Notes: generated by a model from the sequence alone, not told the origin. 64,000 bases of DNA from Thermothelomyces thermophilus ATCC 42464 (GCF_000226095.1 NC_016475.1:62001-126000); one strand, 5' to 3'; shown: positions 1 through 11,782, counted from the stretch's first letter. Made by a program: numbers and translations.

Positions 1-58
1 GCGTCATTAGCTTAGTTTACCCCAGTCCTTGTTACTGATACAGCCGTAGGTTCGGGGT

Positions 59-1557
59 TTAAGGGCCGAAATGGAGGAGGACTTGGGGGAAGGGGGGGGG
101 GCGCGGCTTGCCTTTCCTTCCATCGCCCACTCGCACCCTGACTGGTAGTCTCGTCTCCAAGGCGTTAACCTCGAGATCCCAACCGGCAGCGGTCATGGCT
201 GCGAATATGGTCTGCTTCTGCTCATCCGACACGTAACCCAGGGGCATCTCGTTCTCGTAGTGGCTATGCAGGCCATCCTTAAGCGCCGAATCGAAGTGGT
301 ATGCGTGGTTGACGGCGTCGAACCAGGCCGAGAGCGGGTGCTTCGTCCCCTCCTTCAGAGCGATCCGGATGTAGAAATGACCGCCGCGATGCCATATCCC
401 CATGAAGTACGTGCTCGTCTCAAAGTCGTACCGGTGGTAGCCCCTCGGATTCCAGGACATGAGGTCTCCGTAGGTTCCGAAATCGCAGAAGCCGGTGTAG
501 TCATTGGTCTTGCTGGACATGTTGCCCCTCCCGTTGCCCAGGATGCTCTCCCTCTGGGCCACCTGCTCCGGCGTGAGCACCACCCCGTGGTCCAGCCACT
601 CGCGGAAGACGATGGTGGCGCGCTGGCGGTTTAGCGAGCGCATCTTGACGGAGCGCACGGCGCGGTAGTTCATGGTGAGATGGACGCCGGCCAGGATCAC
701 CATCAGCATCCAGACGACCTGCTTGTCCTCGACCATCCGGACCACCAGAGAGCCGACCAGCATGCCCAGCAGGCTGACGACCGTCTCCTGGGATGCCTCC
801 TTGGCATTGAGCTCGGCCAGGTTGCCCGTCAGGGCGAAGTGGGCCGACAGGCTGGCCTTGCTGGCGTTGGCGGCGACGCCGCACAGCGAGCGGAGCACGC
901 CGGCCGAGACGATGACGCCGAGCTTGGGCAGGTACGGCAGGGCCGGGGTGAGCAGGTCGAGGAACTGGGCGCTGTCGTTGAAGATGTCGGCCAGGAAGCG
1001 GTAGAACTTGCACTCGGGCTCGATGGCCTGGCCCATGCGGTGGGCGAAGAGGATGGTGGCGATGCGCGAGATGGTGTCGCCCGTGATCTTGAGGATCAGC
1101 GCGCCCGTGGGCGAGGACGACGAGTCGCCCACGCCGAGGCCCTCGAGCACGGCCCGGTTGGCGAGCAGCGACGTGATGGACGAGGCAAACGCCTGCAGCG
1201 AATCGAAGGTCTGGTAGGCGAGGTAGTCGCCCGTCACGGTGTGCGGGTATCCGGCTGGGAGGAAGGCGTAGAGGATTGCCTTGAGGAGGGGCACTTCGGT
1301 TTTCTCCTGCGCGCCCGAGAGCGAATCGTCAGCGGGGCGTGCGCGCGATCGAATGAGCGTTTCAAAAATGCAATTGTTGTTGCCGTCAGGGAAACAGGGA
1401 GCTTGGGTTGGCCGTGTAGACCATGCCGAGGCCAGGCGGCTTTTGTGGGAGATGGAAGTTTCGCACTCACGGACTTGAGCTTCTCCTTCTCCCCGCTGTC
1501 AGTGTACGTGCAGAGCACCTCGCCCGCCGAGTCGATGTCGTAGAAGCTCCGGCTCAT
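59..1557 (-). CDS. RUS / DUF647 family membrane protein, two exons
   Basis: Complement of exon 1 (1471-1557, 29 codons from ATG at 1557) and exon 2 (59-1306); the intron 1307-1470 has a GTGAGT donor and a GCAG acceptor and the frame runs through it in phase 0. The product is about 444 residues. It matches the Root-UVB-sensitive / DUF647 family: the N-terminal half has the FLPAGYP motif and a hydrophobic core rich in small residues, then the family hallmark YRAVRSVKMRSLNRQRA. Plant RUS proteins act in UV-B/vitamin B6 responses and auxin transport; the role of the fungal members is not established. The last ~20 residues are proline/basic-rich and may be less certain. The gene is in tandem with MVD1 (same strand), without sign of functional coupling. 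Family call is recognition from sequence; function is unknown. Confidence 0.85.
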
Positions 1558-2244
1558 GGCGGCGGTTGTCGCATTCTCTCGTCTTTCAAGAAGAAGGAAA
1601 AAATAAAAAGAAACAGAAAAAATAAAAAGAATGAACGATAAAATGCTGGGAGGGATGGAAAGGGCTGAAGCGGGCGAGCAAGTTCGGGTCTTGGGGTTGG
1701 TGGCTTCTTCAGGCAATGAGCGACGGGCCGAGACCTTCCCACAGGTTTGGCCGGTTAGCAGTTCCCGTCACTTGCAGCAGGGCCAAGCAGCAGGTGCGGC
1801 GGTGGCCAGAATTGGAGCTTTGGCGCGTGCAGTTCGCGTGCCTGAAGGGGCATCCCGTCAGCGATTGATTCCCCTGAAGCTCGGGCTTCTGACGTAACGT
1901 TGGGGCTTATCGACCATTATCAGGTTCTGGCCCTAGGCCCATCCGGGGGCTGCCAAGCCTGGGGGATCAACCCTGCCGACGCTATTACTCCGCACTGAGA
2001 CTTTTCGGACACTGGTACTCCTTACGGATTACTTCGTAGTTAAAAACGGCCGAAACGGGGAATACAGCGATCTCTTCAAAGACGAACAACAAACATCTCA
2101 GCATCCTCATCAAGGGAAAAAAAAAAGAAAATGATGGCTCAGGAAATAGATTCGACAGTCTAGGAGTGATCGCCAAGGATTTGCCCTAGCAGCGCGGCGA
2201 ACAGACGACCTACACAGATCCCGGTAAAAAAAAGCAGGCCGAGA
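1558..2244. other. Intergenic spacer, RUS-gene promoter side
   Basis: No coding sequence that I trust. The part next to the RUS-gene start (about 1575-1640) is strongly A/G-rich on the plus strand, that is a pyrimidine-rich tract on the coding strand just upstream of the start, as is usual for filamentous-fungal promoters. The rest should hold the MVD1 3' untranslated region (near 2,100-2,244, with A-runs). Short ORFs here have no recognisable domains. Confidence 0.6.
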
Positions 2245-3588
2245 TCATCGGATCCGACTACCATCCTCGGCGATCAGATGCTCGTCGGTCTTGATGGGGC
2301 CTTCCCCGACACCCGTCATGATCACCCGGCTCACACCGCTCTTCAGGATACCAGCAACGCCTTCGTCCAATGACAAGCTCGGCTTCAGCCCCTTGACCAC
2401 CGCGTCCTTCCAGCCGCTAATGTCGCCCCCGAGGACGTGGTAGAGAGTGCCGACCACGGCCTCGGTGTCCTTCTCCAGGTAGTAGATGACGGCGTTGGGG
2501 CCGGCATCGAAGGTGTACGCGGCCACCGTCCTCCCGGCGGCGGCGTTGATCTGCTCCACCGCCCGGATGGCGGCCCGCGAGACGTCGTTCATGTAGAAGA
2601 TCGGGGGGTAGGTATCGGCGCAGGTGGCGTGGAACGAGTTGGAGTCGCGCATGGTGACCTCGGCGAACGAGGCAAAGTCGCGTTCCCGGATGGCCTTCTC
2701 CATGGCCGCCATGTTCTGGGGCACCACCCTGGCGATGCGCTCGCGGAAGAGGCCCGAGGTGGCGACGGTCTGCTGCATGCCCGAGGTCGAGCTGACGCCC
2801 TTCTTGGCGGCCGAGACGACGAGGATGAGGGCGCGCATGTCGGGCCAGTGCGACGCGTCGGCGACCTGTTCGGCGGTCGAATCGCTGCCGTCGGCCGCCT
2901 CGCCCATGCGCCAGGCCACGTAGCCGCCAAAGAGGCTGCGGCAGGCCGACCCGGAGCCCTGGCGGGCGATCAGGCTCAGCTCGGACGGCGAGGCGGGCAG
3001 CTCGTACAGGTCGGCGATGGCGCGCACCAGGGCGGCAAAGCCGGCGGCCGACGACGCCAGGCCGGCGGCGGTCGGGAAGTTGTTCTCGGACACGAGGCGG
3101 AGCGGCATGGTCGAGAGCTTGGGCAGGGATGGGTCGGCGGCTTCGAGGGCGGCCCGGCGGGCGCGCAGCTCGCGGAAGCAGGCCTGCGTGCGGGCGCCCG
3201 ATACATCGGACGGCTCGCCATTGAGGACCAGCGAGTCGCCTTCTTCGGCCGGGTACGAGGCGGAGCACGACGCCGTGGTCAGAGTGCGGAGGTCGGCCTG
3301 CGACAGCGTCACCGAGAGCGAGCTGTTAGTGGGCAGATTGAGCTTGGGATCGCGCTTGCCCCAGTACCTGCGGTCGGGTGGTTGTGGTTAGCGGTTGGCT
3401 TAGCGGTCAGCGATAGCGACCTTCTCCCCATCGAGTCGCGGGTGGCCCCGATGCCAAAAATGAAGAGGAAGCCCAAGACCCAGAAAAAAAAAGGGGGGGA
3501 GGGGCGGGGGCGGCGCTCTGACGTACTTGACCACGGCGATGTTGACTGGCGCCGTCGTGGTGGCGCGGTATACCCTCCTCTCTGCCAT
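2245..3588 (-). CDS. MVD1: Mevalonate diphosphate decarboxylase, two exons
   Basis: Complement of exon 1 (3527-3588) and exon 2 (2245-3367); intron 3368-3526 with donor GTACGT and acceptor CAG, splitting the lysine codon of the family motif VVKYWGKRD, which is restored exactly by splicing. The product is about 394 residues, very close to yeast Mvd1/Erg19 (396). It converts mevalonate-5-diphosphate to isopentenyl diphosphate using ATP, the last step of the mevalonate route to sterols. Visible family marks: N-terminal TAPVNIAVVKYWGKRD, the ATP-binding loop SENNFPTAAGLASSAAGFAA, RQGSGSACRSLFGG, and YTFDAGPNA with the probable catalytic aspartate at residue 308. The start is chosen because it gives the conserved N-terminus and lies in a good context (GCC ATG GCT). 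GHMP-kinase fold, cytosolic by family knowledge. Confidence 0.95.
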
Positions 3589-4525
3589 GGCTGCGGAAAA
3601 GAAACAGAGGCGCTCTGGATTTGTCGAGTGCAAGGCGTTGACGGAGCTGAGCACTGGAGCGGACGAGGCGGTCAACAGCCCAAAGCTCCCTACCTTTAGG
3701 TTCGGGTTTGCTCCTTAATGCCCCATTTTGGCGGGGTAACTGAGAGCTGCTGCCAAGAGTCGGCTGAAAACAGCTAGCGCGGGGCAGATCCGCAGGGCCA
3801 ATTGAGCCTCCCGTCCCGCCCGTAACACACAGTTACACGCCTTCGCAAGCAAGCCCTGTTGCCGTTCTGGACCAATGGCTTGTTGCCGTCTCCCTGTTCT
3901 GTTAGCAACCTGTTATTGCTTCCTACAGTCTGCTCAAAACCATAAGCCAACTCTGACCAATGACTTTCAACACTCATCCAGGCCTGTTTCTATCCCCTTC
4001 CACGTCAAAAAGGCTTCCTTTCCTGGTCCTTTCTCTTCTGCGCAAACGCGGTTGGTCCGCGCTTCTGGGCAGAAGATTCCTGCCTTCCGTTGTTCCCCGT
4101 TTCGAGGCCCATCTTCGACTCGTTCCTCGGGTCAACAACACGCTTCGCAGCTCCTAGAGATCCGGGCAGTTCTGTAACATGTACTACACCTCCAATGGCA
4201 GAGGGCGTTTCGTTCCTCTTTGATATATATCTGCACACTTTGTAGGAGGCAACAGAGCTCCCCCCGCGCGAGAACCGCAATCCTATGGTGCTGGCCTGCC
4301 AAGGCGTCAGGGCTCCTATCGGATATTTCGTCTCCTCTCAGCCATCTTTAATGCGCATTTTGTGCATTGGCAACTGATATTGCGGTGTAAAGGTCAGCCA
4401 TCCTACTGATCTCTCTTCTCTTAAGCATCTTGGAGCCCCTTCGGCGCGGTCTGATCAACACAGCGAGGTCTCCGCTTCCCGACTCCGTGACCATGGACCG
4501 CAATACGGAACCCGACGGACATCAA
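3589..4525. other. Intergenic spacer upstream of MVD1
   Basis: About 0.9 kb without a convincing gene. The 3,600-3,720 part should contain the MVD1 promoter and leader. Short ORFs on both strands (for example near 3,875-4,280) show no domain, no consistent codon use and no splice-supported extension. The tRNA-Ala gene follows. Confidence 0.55.
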
Positions 4526-4615
4526 GGGCGTGTGGCTCAGTTGGTAGAGCGTTCGCTTAGCATACCATATCATAGTGTATGCGAAAGGTCCTGGGTTCGA
4601 TTCCCAGCTCGTCCA
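4526..4615 (+). tRNA. tRNA-Ala(AGC) with a 17-nt intron
   Basis: Canonical cloverleaf: 5' acceptor strand GGGCGTG, D-arm with GGCTCAGTTGGTAGAGC, anticodon stem TTCGC/GCGAA, loop TTAGCAT with anticodon AGC, T-arm GGTTCGATTCC, 3' acceptor strand CTCGTCC and discriminator A at 4615. The intron sits after base 37 (about 4563-4579), the usual place in eukaryotic tRNAs; removing it leaves 73 nt. The G3:U70 pair, the identity element for alanyl-tRNA synthetase, is present. Position 6:67 is a T:T mismatch. Transcribed by RNA polymerase III; no long T-run directly follows, so the terminator position is not obvious. Confidence 0.93.
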
Positions 4616-6790
4616 AAGCCCATCTTGAAGATCGTGGAGTGATCCGCGAGATTTTCGTTTTGGTGGAGAGTCACTTCTTTTTGGCAGTGGGTACCTCCTC
4701 TCCACCTTTGTGAGCATGTTAGTCCCAGTCGGGAAGAACCAAACCAAACCTCTACGTAGACCAAACTATTGTGAATCATGAACGACGCTCGTTAAAAGTA
4801 TGGCTCAGGAGCTCTCCTGAAGTTGACCGGATTAAGAGTGAACCAATTGGTTGTCTCAAAGTGGACGACAGCCAAGAGAGAGCAAGATAGATCACCAGGA
4901 GCTTGAATGAGCTTAGAAAGTTTCTAAGCACGCTCTTGGAAAAAAGCAAGAAATTGATAATGTGATGTTTCCGGTGAGGACGCTTTTCAGAGCCCCAACG
5001 CTGGATCAACAAATAGATAGGAGGATGTACATTTATGTTGATATCCAGCATAGGTGGTAGTCAATAACGAGGGTATGTCCAGCAAAGGAGCAAGCAGCAT
5101 TACTATGAGAGTCCTCGAACTCCAGGAATTGAATCAATGCCCGCAGTCGAGTGGCGGAAGCGTGAGCCAAGCTCAGTGGGTGCGTGATTGAATGCGGCAG
5201 ACCAACCGATAATAAGAGATGATCGAGGATAGGGATGGAGGAATCAGTTGCCAGATAGACTTCTCGAGAGGATTGCTTCATTTAATTAATAAGATGGAAG
5301 TTCATTCAGGCCTGCAGGCAGGAACAGGCACGGCCTCTGCCCTGCTGGAGTCAAGTTGGTAATTACTCCCTTTCTTTATCAATTTTTATCCGCTTGCATA
5401 CGGCGGGTTGGCCTAGTCCTCCACCTATTCGGTACCTATGGAAAAGCAGATCGATATGAACGAGAGACGAGACCAAGGAAGCTTTCTCAACACAAGGTGA
5501 TTATGTGCTTGACACGAAGTATTTCAAAGAGCGCACGTGTAATTACTGTATTGTTTCGCTCTTTCCTGAGACGGTGTTCTGTGGAAGTATGTGGCTTCCT
5601 TGGGCTCACGGAGCGTGGGGGTTCAGAATGTCTGGCAGCCATGTGACGCGATGATCGCCCGAAGCATCCGGTGTATGTACGGAAGTGAAGTAGTCACTGG
5701 AGAAAAAAAAAGCAATACTGTATATTCCGAGATTTAGCTGTCTTTAAGCAGATCACCGTGTGATATTCCCCTGTCTATCCGTCGTGATTCACAAGGGATC
5801 TGGATGAGACTTGGTCTTCTTGCTTCTTCTCTACCTATAGTCGCCAACGGGTTTCCCTTGCTGGATCAAGCTGCAGCGTGCTAGTAACAGGTAGGACAGC
5901 TCGCGTGTTTAAATAATTACCATCCGAATTGCATACCGCCGAGACCGAAAAAGGCACCGAAACTCCAAAGACAGTCACGAAGCATTCCACACAAGAGGTG
6001 GGCCATGTTAATTCGAGCCTGTAGCACAGATTTAACATCACACTTTGGAATGTACGAATCAGCGTAAGCTGTAGGTATGTGTGTGCACATTGTATACTCC
6101 GCACGAACCTATATACACCGGGGATCGGTTTGCGGTGGCTTGGACCTTGGCGTGGACCTTGGCGGGAGGATGAGAGGACCTGCATTGTTCTCGAAGCCAG
6201 CAGTGCAGTGGATGAACGGCATTTCGGGCAGAGTACCAGATGCTAGTCCGGTAGGGTCGACTAGGAGAATCCTCTGGCAGAGGTAAGCTCCAAGTTGGAA
6301 TGTTTGCTATCCGCTGCCGCTGTGTTTGAATCGGACCACGGAATGCATCGGGTTATCGGCAACCGTTGTGCCACGGACGCGGGGGATGAGCTGCAGGATG
6401 ACGGGAACGTGACAGGGAGGGAAGAGGACACCGGGAGTGGTCTCTGTCACTACGGAGTACCAGCAGAAAGGATTTCGCACACATCATGGAAGTTCCCTCT
6501 CCGTCCGTAGCTATATCCGAACGATGCGATACCTAATATGTGCTGCGTAGCCCGCACTAGAGGAACAAGACCCGAGACCTGTTGGCCGCTTGACGTGGCT
6601 TTCCAACGGGTTCGACAGCCCCGCAGAGGTGCAGAGGTGACGAGATACGGCATCCGGAATAGATGGATGGAAATGGTGCGGGTCAGTACTCGGGACAAGA
6701 ATTGGGAGGGGTTCCATTATTATTGCGCAACCTTGCTGAGGCCAGTCAGATGCCGGTGGTTTAAGGAATAATAGAGTACATACAGTAATT

Positions 6791-6823
6791 ACATGTATGT
6801 ATGTACGGATCCGTATGTACGGA
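6791..6823. repeat. GTAC/TACGGA palindrome cluster
   Basis: The stretch carries ATGTATGTATG followed by the perfect palindrome TACGGATCCGTA (6804-6815) and another GTACGGA. The same short words (TCCGTACATACGGA) recur near 12,556. Such motifs often mark remnants of small inverted-repeat elements in fungal genomes; here the span is too short to prove a MITE. Confidence 0.4.
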
Positions 6824-7350
6824 TAGACTAGCGGATCTATTGATTGATGAGACAAGCAAGAGCGCAGGTGACCAAGTACGAGAAGAGCGGAAGCGTGGAA
6901 GCAGTCCAGCCACTGGGAGCTCTCCGCGCTGCGGGGGTGGGATGCTCGGCGTGGGCCGCTTAAGGGGCGTGACGAGTGGTGAGTGGGGGGAGGGCTGGTT
7001 GCGCACGCCTTCCTGGGTGCCGGCTCCCTGGAGCTTTCCGGGCAACTGCTTGTTTGAGCGCCTTGGCGGCGCCCGTTAGTCGCTGGAGCGCCTGTTCTCC
7101 GCCCCTTGGCCGACTTGGCCGACGTACGGTCCCCACCCCAGTCCGCCCATTGCCAGAATGCCCACAGACCAGGGCGTCATCCGTTCCAGCCCCAGGCTCC
7201 GGGTCCGTCCACCTGTCGTCCAATCCGGGCAACCCGGGTGGGATGTGGCGGGCAGACGGCGGTCGGCGATCGGACGCCCAGCGGCGCCAGCAGCGGCAGG
7301 GGTTTCTGATTAAAATCACCCCGGTTCGTCTCTCCGGCTTCTGGAACCCC

Positions 7351-7414
7351 CGTTTGTTTCCTTTCTCCTTCCCCTCTTATCGTTTCCCCTTTTCCTTTTT
7401 CATTCTTCTTTCCT
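7351..7414 (+). promoter_or_regulatory. Pyrimidine-rich tract before the ATPase gene
   Basis: A CT-rich run (mostly C and T for about 60 bases) lies roughly 75-140 bases before the ATG at 7489. Pyrimidine tracts just ahead of the transcription start are common in strongly expressed filamentous-fungal genes. No clear TATA box was seen at a fixed distance. Confidence 0.45.
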
Positions 7415-7488
7415 GATTTGATTTGTCCCCTGCGTCAACCTCGCTGGGATTATATCGGCGACGTTACTTTGAATCGTGAAGATATTGA

Positions 7489-10400
7489 ATGGGGACAGAG
7501 AACGAGCTGGACGTCGAGGGGCAGACGGAGCCTCCTATATGTGGCCTCAAGAGTTCCGTAACCTGCACTGCATCTCCCACTCTGGTCGGGACCGTTAGAT
7601 CAGACGGCGATGCCACTGATGCCGATGTCAATGCCGATGTCGATGCCGATGCCGATGCCACTGTTGGCCGCGGCTCCATCACCAGCACCGTTGACACGGC
7701 GCGCGTCTTGATCCCCGAGTGTGCCCACACCCTCACTGTGCCTGACGTTTGCGCGTTGCTTGAGACAAATATCGAGTGAGCCTCTTCGTTGCCCCTTCTT
7801 CCTCCTCTTTCTTTTTTTTCCTCTCATCCTTCCCTTCGCTGCCTTTAATACGCGGGACCCCCCCAAGCTCACGCTCGCAGCAATGGAATCGACGGCTCCG
7901 AGGCGGCTCGTCGCCTACAGCACCATGGCCCTAACAAGGTTGAGGGAGCTAAAGGGCTATCCGTGTGGACGATTCTCTTGAGGCAGGTCTCCAACAGCCT
8001 GACTCTCGTAAGCGCCTCCCTCTCCCCCACACACCCCCCCCCCCCCCCCCTCCTTCTTTGTCTCTGTGGCTGCCGCGCGGGGAAGGACTGGAGAAAAGAC
8101 ATGTCTTACTAACTCGAGTCTCTGCGCAGGTCCTCGTCATCACCATGGTCCTCTCCTTCGCGATTGCGGACCACATTGAAGGCGGCGTCATCGCCGCCGT
8201 CATTCTGCTCAACGTCGTGGTTGGGTGAGAACAACCCTACCCCCCTCCCCCCCCCTCCCTTTTTCTTTTCCTCATCCTCTCCGATTTTGTCCCCCCTCCC
8301 CCTTTTGCGGCGTCTAGGCCAGTCCTTCTCATTGCTTGGTCAGGTTCATCCAGGACTTCCGCGCCGAGCAGACCATCCAGGCGCTCTATGCGCTGTCTGC
8401 CCCGACGTGCAAGGTGATCCGCGGCGGCCAGGCGGATACCATCAAGGCCGAGGCCCTCGTACCGGGCGACCTGGTCAGGCTCGGGGTGGGCGACATTGTC
8501 CCCGCCGACCTCCGGCTCGTTCACAGCATCAACCTGTCCACCGACGAGGCCCTGCTCACCGGCGAATCGGTGCCCGTGAGCAAGCATGCCGAGATGGTCC
8601 TCAAGGACCGCGACGTGCCCCTGGGCGACCGCATCAACATGGTGTACTCGGGCAGCACCGTCTCGCGCGGCCGCGCCACCGGCGTCGTCGTCGCCACCGG
8701 CATGGCCACCGAGGTCGGCAAGATCGCCGCCCTCCTCAAGAGGAACCCCCAGAGCGACGGGCGGCAGCGTCTGAGCGTCGCCGGCAGGGCCTGGGCCAGA
8801 TTCCGGAGCGGCCTCCGCGTCCTGCTCGGCCTCGACGGCACTCCGATGCAGGTGGCCCTGAGCAAGTTTGCGCTGCTGCTCTTTGCCCTGGCCATCGCCC
8901 TGGCCATCATCGTCTTCTCGGTCAGCCGGTGGCGCGTGACGAGCGAGGTGCTCATCTACGGCATCTGCGTCGCCGTCGCCGTCATCCCCGAGTCGCTCAT
9001 CGCCGTCCTCACCATCGCCACCGCCCTCGGCACCCGCGCCATGGCCAAGGGCAACGTCGTCATCCGCAAGCTCGCCGCCCTCGAGGCCGTCGGCGGCGTG
9101 ACCAACATCTGCTCCGACAAGACCGGCACGCTTACCCAGGGCCGCATGGTCGCCAAGCGCGTCTGGCTCGAGGACGGCACCGAGGTGTCGGTCCGCGACA
9201 CCACCCACCCCTTCGACCCCGCCAGCGGAAACGTGCGCGTGGGGGAAGACGAGTACAGCCCCGTCCTGTCCCCGGCCGCCGAGAAGAAGGCGGCCCGGCT
9301 GAGGGCCTTGCTCGAGACGGTCGCCCTGTGCAACAACTCGAGCGTCACCACCACCCAGGCTGCCGCTCCCGCCGCCCCCGGCGCCCCTGCCGCCCCCAGT
9401 GGTGGTGCTGGTGCCGGTGCCTACGCCGCCGTCGGCGAGCCCACCGAGATCGCCCTCCAGGTCCTGGCCATGCGGTTCGGCATGGGTAAGCCCGAGCTGG
9501 TGCGCTTGGACGGCGGCGGTGGCGGCCGCCAGCTCCTGGCCGAGTTTCCCTTCGACTCGTCGTGCAAGCGGATGACGGTAGTCTACGCCGACGAGGCCGG
9601 CGACGGCGGCGCCTCAGCCTACACCAAGGGCGCCCTCGAGGCCCTGCTTCCCCTGATGGACCTCTCGGACGAGCAGAAGACGGCCGTCGTGGCCAAGGCC
9701 GAGTCGCTGGCCGCCGAGGGCCTCCGAGTCCTCTGCGTTGCCAAGCGGTCCGTCGACCCGGGCCTCTTCTCGTCGACGACGACGACCACCGCGCCGAGCC
9801 CTCTGACTGGTGTCGACGACGCCGAGAAGGTGGTCGTACAGGAGGGAGGGACGCGGGCGCTGCCGGCAGGTCACGACACCACGGAGCACCTGCGCTCGGC
9901 CGTCGAGAAGGACCTCAGATTCCTCGGCCTGGTGGGCCTCTACGATCCCCCGCGCGTCGAGTCGGCCGCGGCCGTGCAGCGGTGCCAGCGTGCCGGCATC
10001 ACTGTCCACATGCTGACGGGCGACCACGTCAAGACGGCGACGGCGATCGCGTACGAGATTGGCATCCTGAGCCGAGCAGCCAACCACCACGGCGGCAGCA
10101 ACGACTACGACAAGAACAACAACAACAACAACAGGGACACCACCATCATGGTGGCCAGCGCCTTCGACGGCCTTAGCGACGCCCAGATCGACCAGATGGA
10201 GCGTCTGCCCCTGGTCCTGGCGCGCTGCAGCCCGGCGACCAAGGTCCGCATGGTGGAAGCCATGCACCGGAGGGGGGCCTTCTGCGTCATGACCGGAGAC
10301 GGCGTGAACGACTCGCCCGCCCTCAAGAAGTCGGACGTCGGCATCGCCATGGGCCTTAACGGGAGCGACGTGGCCAAGGAGGCCGCCGACATGGTCCTGA

Positions 10401-11477
10401 CCGACGACAACTTTGCCTCCATCGTCACCGCCATCGAGGAGGGGAGGCGCCTGTTTGACAATATCCAAAAGGTAATGCCCCTACTGCTAGCAACTGCTAT
10501 ACCAACCAACCAACCAACCCAAACGGAGAGAGGCTAACCATGTGCGCATTTCTTTTCTCGTCCGTGTGTCTCCACGACAACAGTTCCTGCTTCATCTCCT
10601 CGTCTCCAACATTGCCCAAGTCTTCCTCCTCCTCATCGGCCTGGCCTTCAAGGACGAGGACGGCGTCTCCGTCTTCCCGCTCTCGCCGCTCGAGATCCTC
10701 TGGGCCAACCTCGTCACCTCGTCCTTCCTCGCCCTCGGGCTCGGTATCGAGGAGGCCCAGCCCGACATCATGCAGCGCCCGCCCCACGACCTCTCGGTCG
10801 GCGTCTTCACGCGCGAGCTCATTACCGACAAGTTCGTCTACGGCACCGCCATGGGCGGCCTCTGCCTCGCCGCGTTCTCCTCGGTCGCCTACGGCGGCGG
10901 CCCCCCCGGCAGCCGAGGGGAAGGGGGCGCTTCCCGCGCCCTGGGCCGCGACTGCAACGAATCCTACTCGGACGTCTGCCGCGTCGCCTTCCGCGCCCGC
11001 GCCACCACCTTCGCCACCCTGACCTTCCTCCTGCTGGTGACCGCCTGGGAGGCCAAGCACTTTACCCGCTCGCTCTTCGCCATGTACCCGGAGGAGGAGG
11101 AGGAGAAGTACAACAACAACAACAACAACGACAACGACAACGACAACAACAATGGGCGGCATGGGCGGCGGCGGCGGCGCCGCTCGGGCACGGGCCCCGC
11201 CTCGGTCCTGCGGACCGTCTGGCGCAACAAGTTCCTGTTCGGCGCCGTCACCGCCGGCTTCGTCATCGCCTTCCCCGTCATCTACCTGCCCGCCGTCAAC
11301 CGCATCGTCTTCAAGCACGACGCCATCACCTGGGAGTGGGGCGTCGTCGCCGCCTGCGTCGTCGTCTACACGGCAATCGTCGAGTCTTGGAAGGCCGTCA
11401 AGAGGCGCTTCCGCCTGGGAACCACCGCGGCAGCTTCGGCGGCTTCCCCGGCGTCGCGCACGGTGGGCGAAGTGTGA
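7489..11477 (+). CDS. ENA-type (class IID) Na+/K+ efflux P-type ATPase, five exons
   Basis: Exons 7489-7775, 7881-8007, 8130-8224, 8344-10471 and 10584-11477; all introns (105, 122, 119, 112 nt) have GT..AG ends and the one before exon 3 has a TACTAAC branch point. Product about 1,176 residues (yeast Ena1 is 1,091). Domains in order: low-complexity N-terminus (Asp/Ala-rich near residues 41-60), cation-ATPase N-terminal segment (GPNKVEGAKGLSVW..LLRQVSNSLTL), M1-M2, actuator loop with TGES (242-245), M3-M4 with VIPESL, phosphorylation motif DKTGT (Asp428), nucleotide domain, TGDGVND (Asp822), and a C-terminal membrane half in exon 5. ENA pumps expel Na+, Li+ or K+ across the plasma membrane and serve salt and alkaline tolerance. 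Oddities: Asn-rich repeats inside the coding sequence (about 10,112-10,132 and 11,112-11,152) that lengthen loops. Which cation is moved cannot be read from sequence. Confidence 0.92.
8034..8050. repeat. 17-nt poly-C tract inside intron 2 of the ATPase gene
   Basis: An uninterrupted run of 17 C lies in the second intron (8008-8129), within a longer C/T-rich polypyrimidine stretch. It is likely length-variable and prone to sequencing error; it lies well upstream of the TACTAAC branch point (about 8,108). Confidence 0.85.
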
Positions 11478-11509
11478 GGTAATTATACTCTACTTCGCAA
11501 GGCATAATT

Positions 11510-11535
11510 AGGTACCTGCCTACCGGTAGGTACCT
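11510..11535. repeat. AGGTACCT / CTACCGGTAG palindrome cluster
   Basis: Two AGGTACCT palindromes flank a CTACCGGTAG palindrome, making the whole stretch nearly self-complementary. A related cluster lies at 11,751-11,782. It sits just past the ATPase stop codon and could form a cruciform or hairpin in RNA. Similar TAGGTACCTA-rich repeats are frequent between genes in Sordariomycetes (general knowledge). Confidence 0.6.
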
Positions 11536-11750
11536 TACATGCCAAAGGCTTCCACACACTGTCGACAGCTTTTAAGTGGTAGAATGATGGGGAAAACAAA
11601 CTGGCGAGAACAAGAAAAGAGAGATGAAAAAAACAAAACGGACAAAAAAAAGGCAAAGATAGCACAAGATTGATGATCTGGTCGCTCGTTTAATTATCGG
11701 TCGTGGCGGTGACCCTCGTAGGGGCGATGGTCAAGGTATGGTTGCTCACT

Positions 11751-11782
11751 AGGTACATGTACCTACCTAGGTACTGTACCTA
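11751..11782. repeat. AGGTACATGTACCT / ACCTAGGT palindrome cluster
   Basis: AGGTACATGTACCT is a perfect 14-nt palindrome, followed at once by ACCTAGGT and a further GTAC-containing arm. Same family of short palindromes as at 11,510. Confidence 0.6.

Larger units (their letters stand above)
4616..7488. other. Gene-poor spacer of 2.9 kb
   Basis: I found no gene that I can support. Many ORFs of 60-120 codons occur on both strands but none shows a domain, signal peptide followed by a mature protein, or splice-supported continuation. The DNA is of balanced composition and shows no RIP-like stop pattern. It includes a palindromic GTACGGA cluster near 6,800 and, at its right end, the pyrimidine-rich promoter of the P-type ATPase gene. 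A non-coding RNA or poorly conserved small gene cannot be excluded. Confidence 0.5.

Noticed and set aside
501-1543. ORFs in other frames over the RUS-family gene (e.g. 680-1543 plus, 501-1013 minus)
   Set aside because: Low-complexity Arg/Gly/Asp-rich translations with no domain; shadows of the real exon.
2437-3699. 420-codon ORF on the plus strand opposite MVD1
   Set aside because: It is the antisense shadow of MVD1 in high-GC DNA; no domain and the opposite strand is a perfect family match.
4430-4747. ORFs on both strands across the tRNA-Ala gene
   Set aside because: They overlap the tRNA and have no protein similarity that I recognise.
5033-6185. Small ORFs in the 4.6-7.5 kb spacer (e.g. 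5033-5281, 5835-6185)
   Set aside because: No domain, no matching splice structure, codon use unlike the neighbouring genes.
8237-9208. 323-codon minus-strand ORF, and 9614-10468, opposite the ATPase gene
   Set aside because: Shadows caused by GC-rich third positions of the P-type ATPase exon 4.
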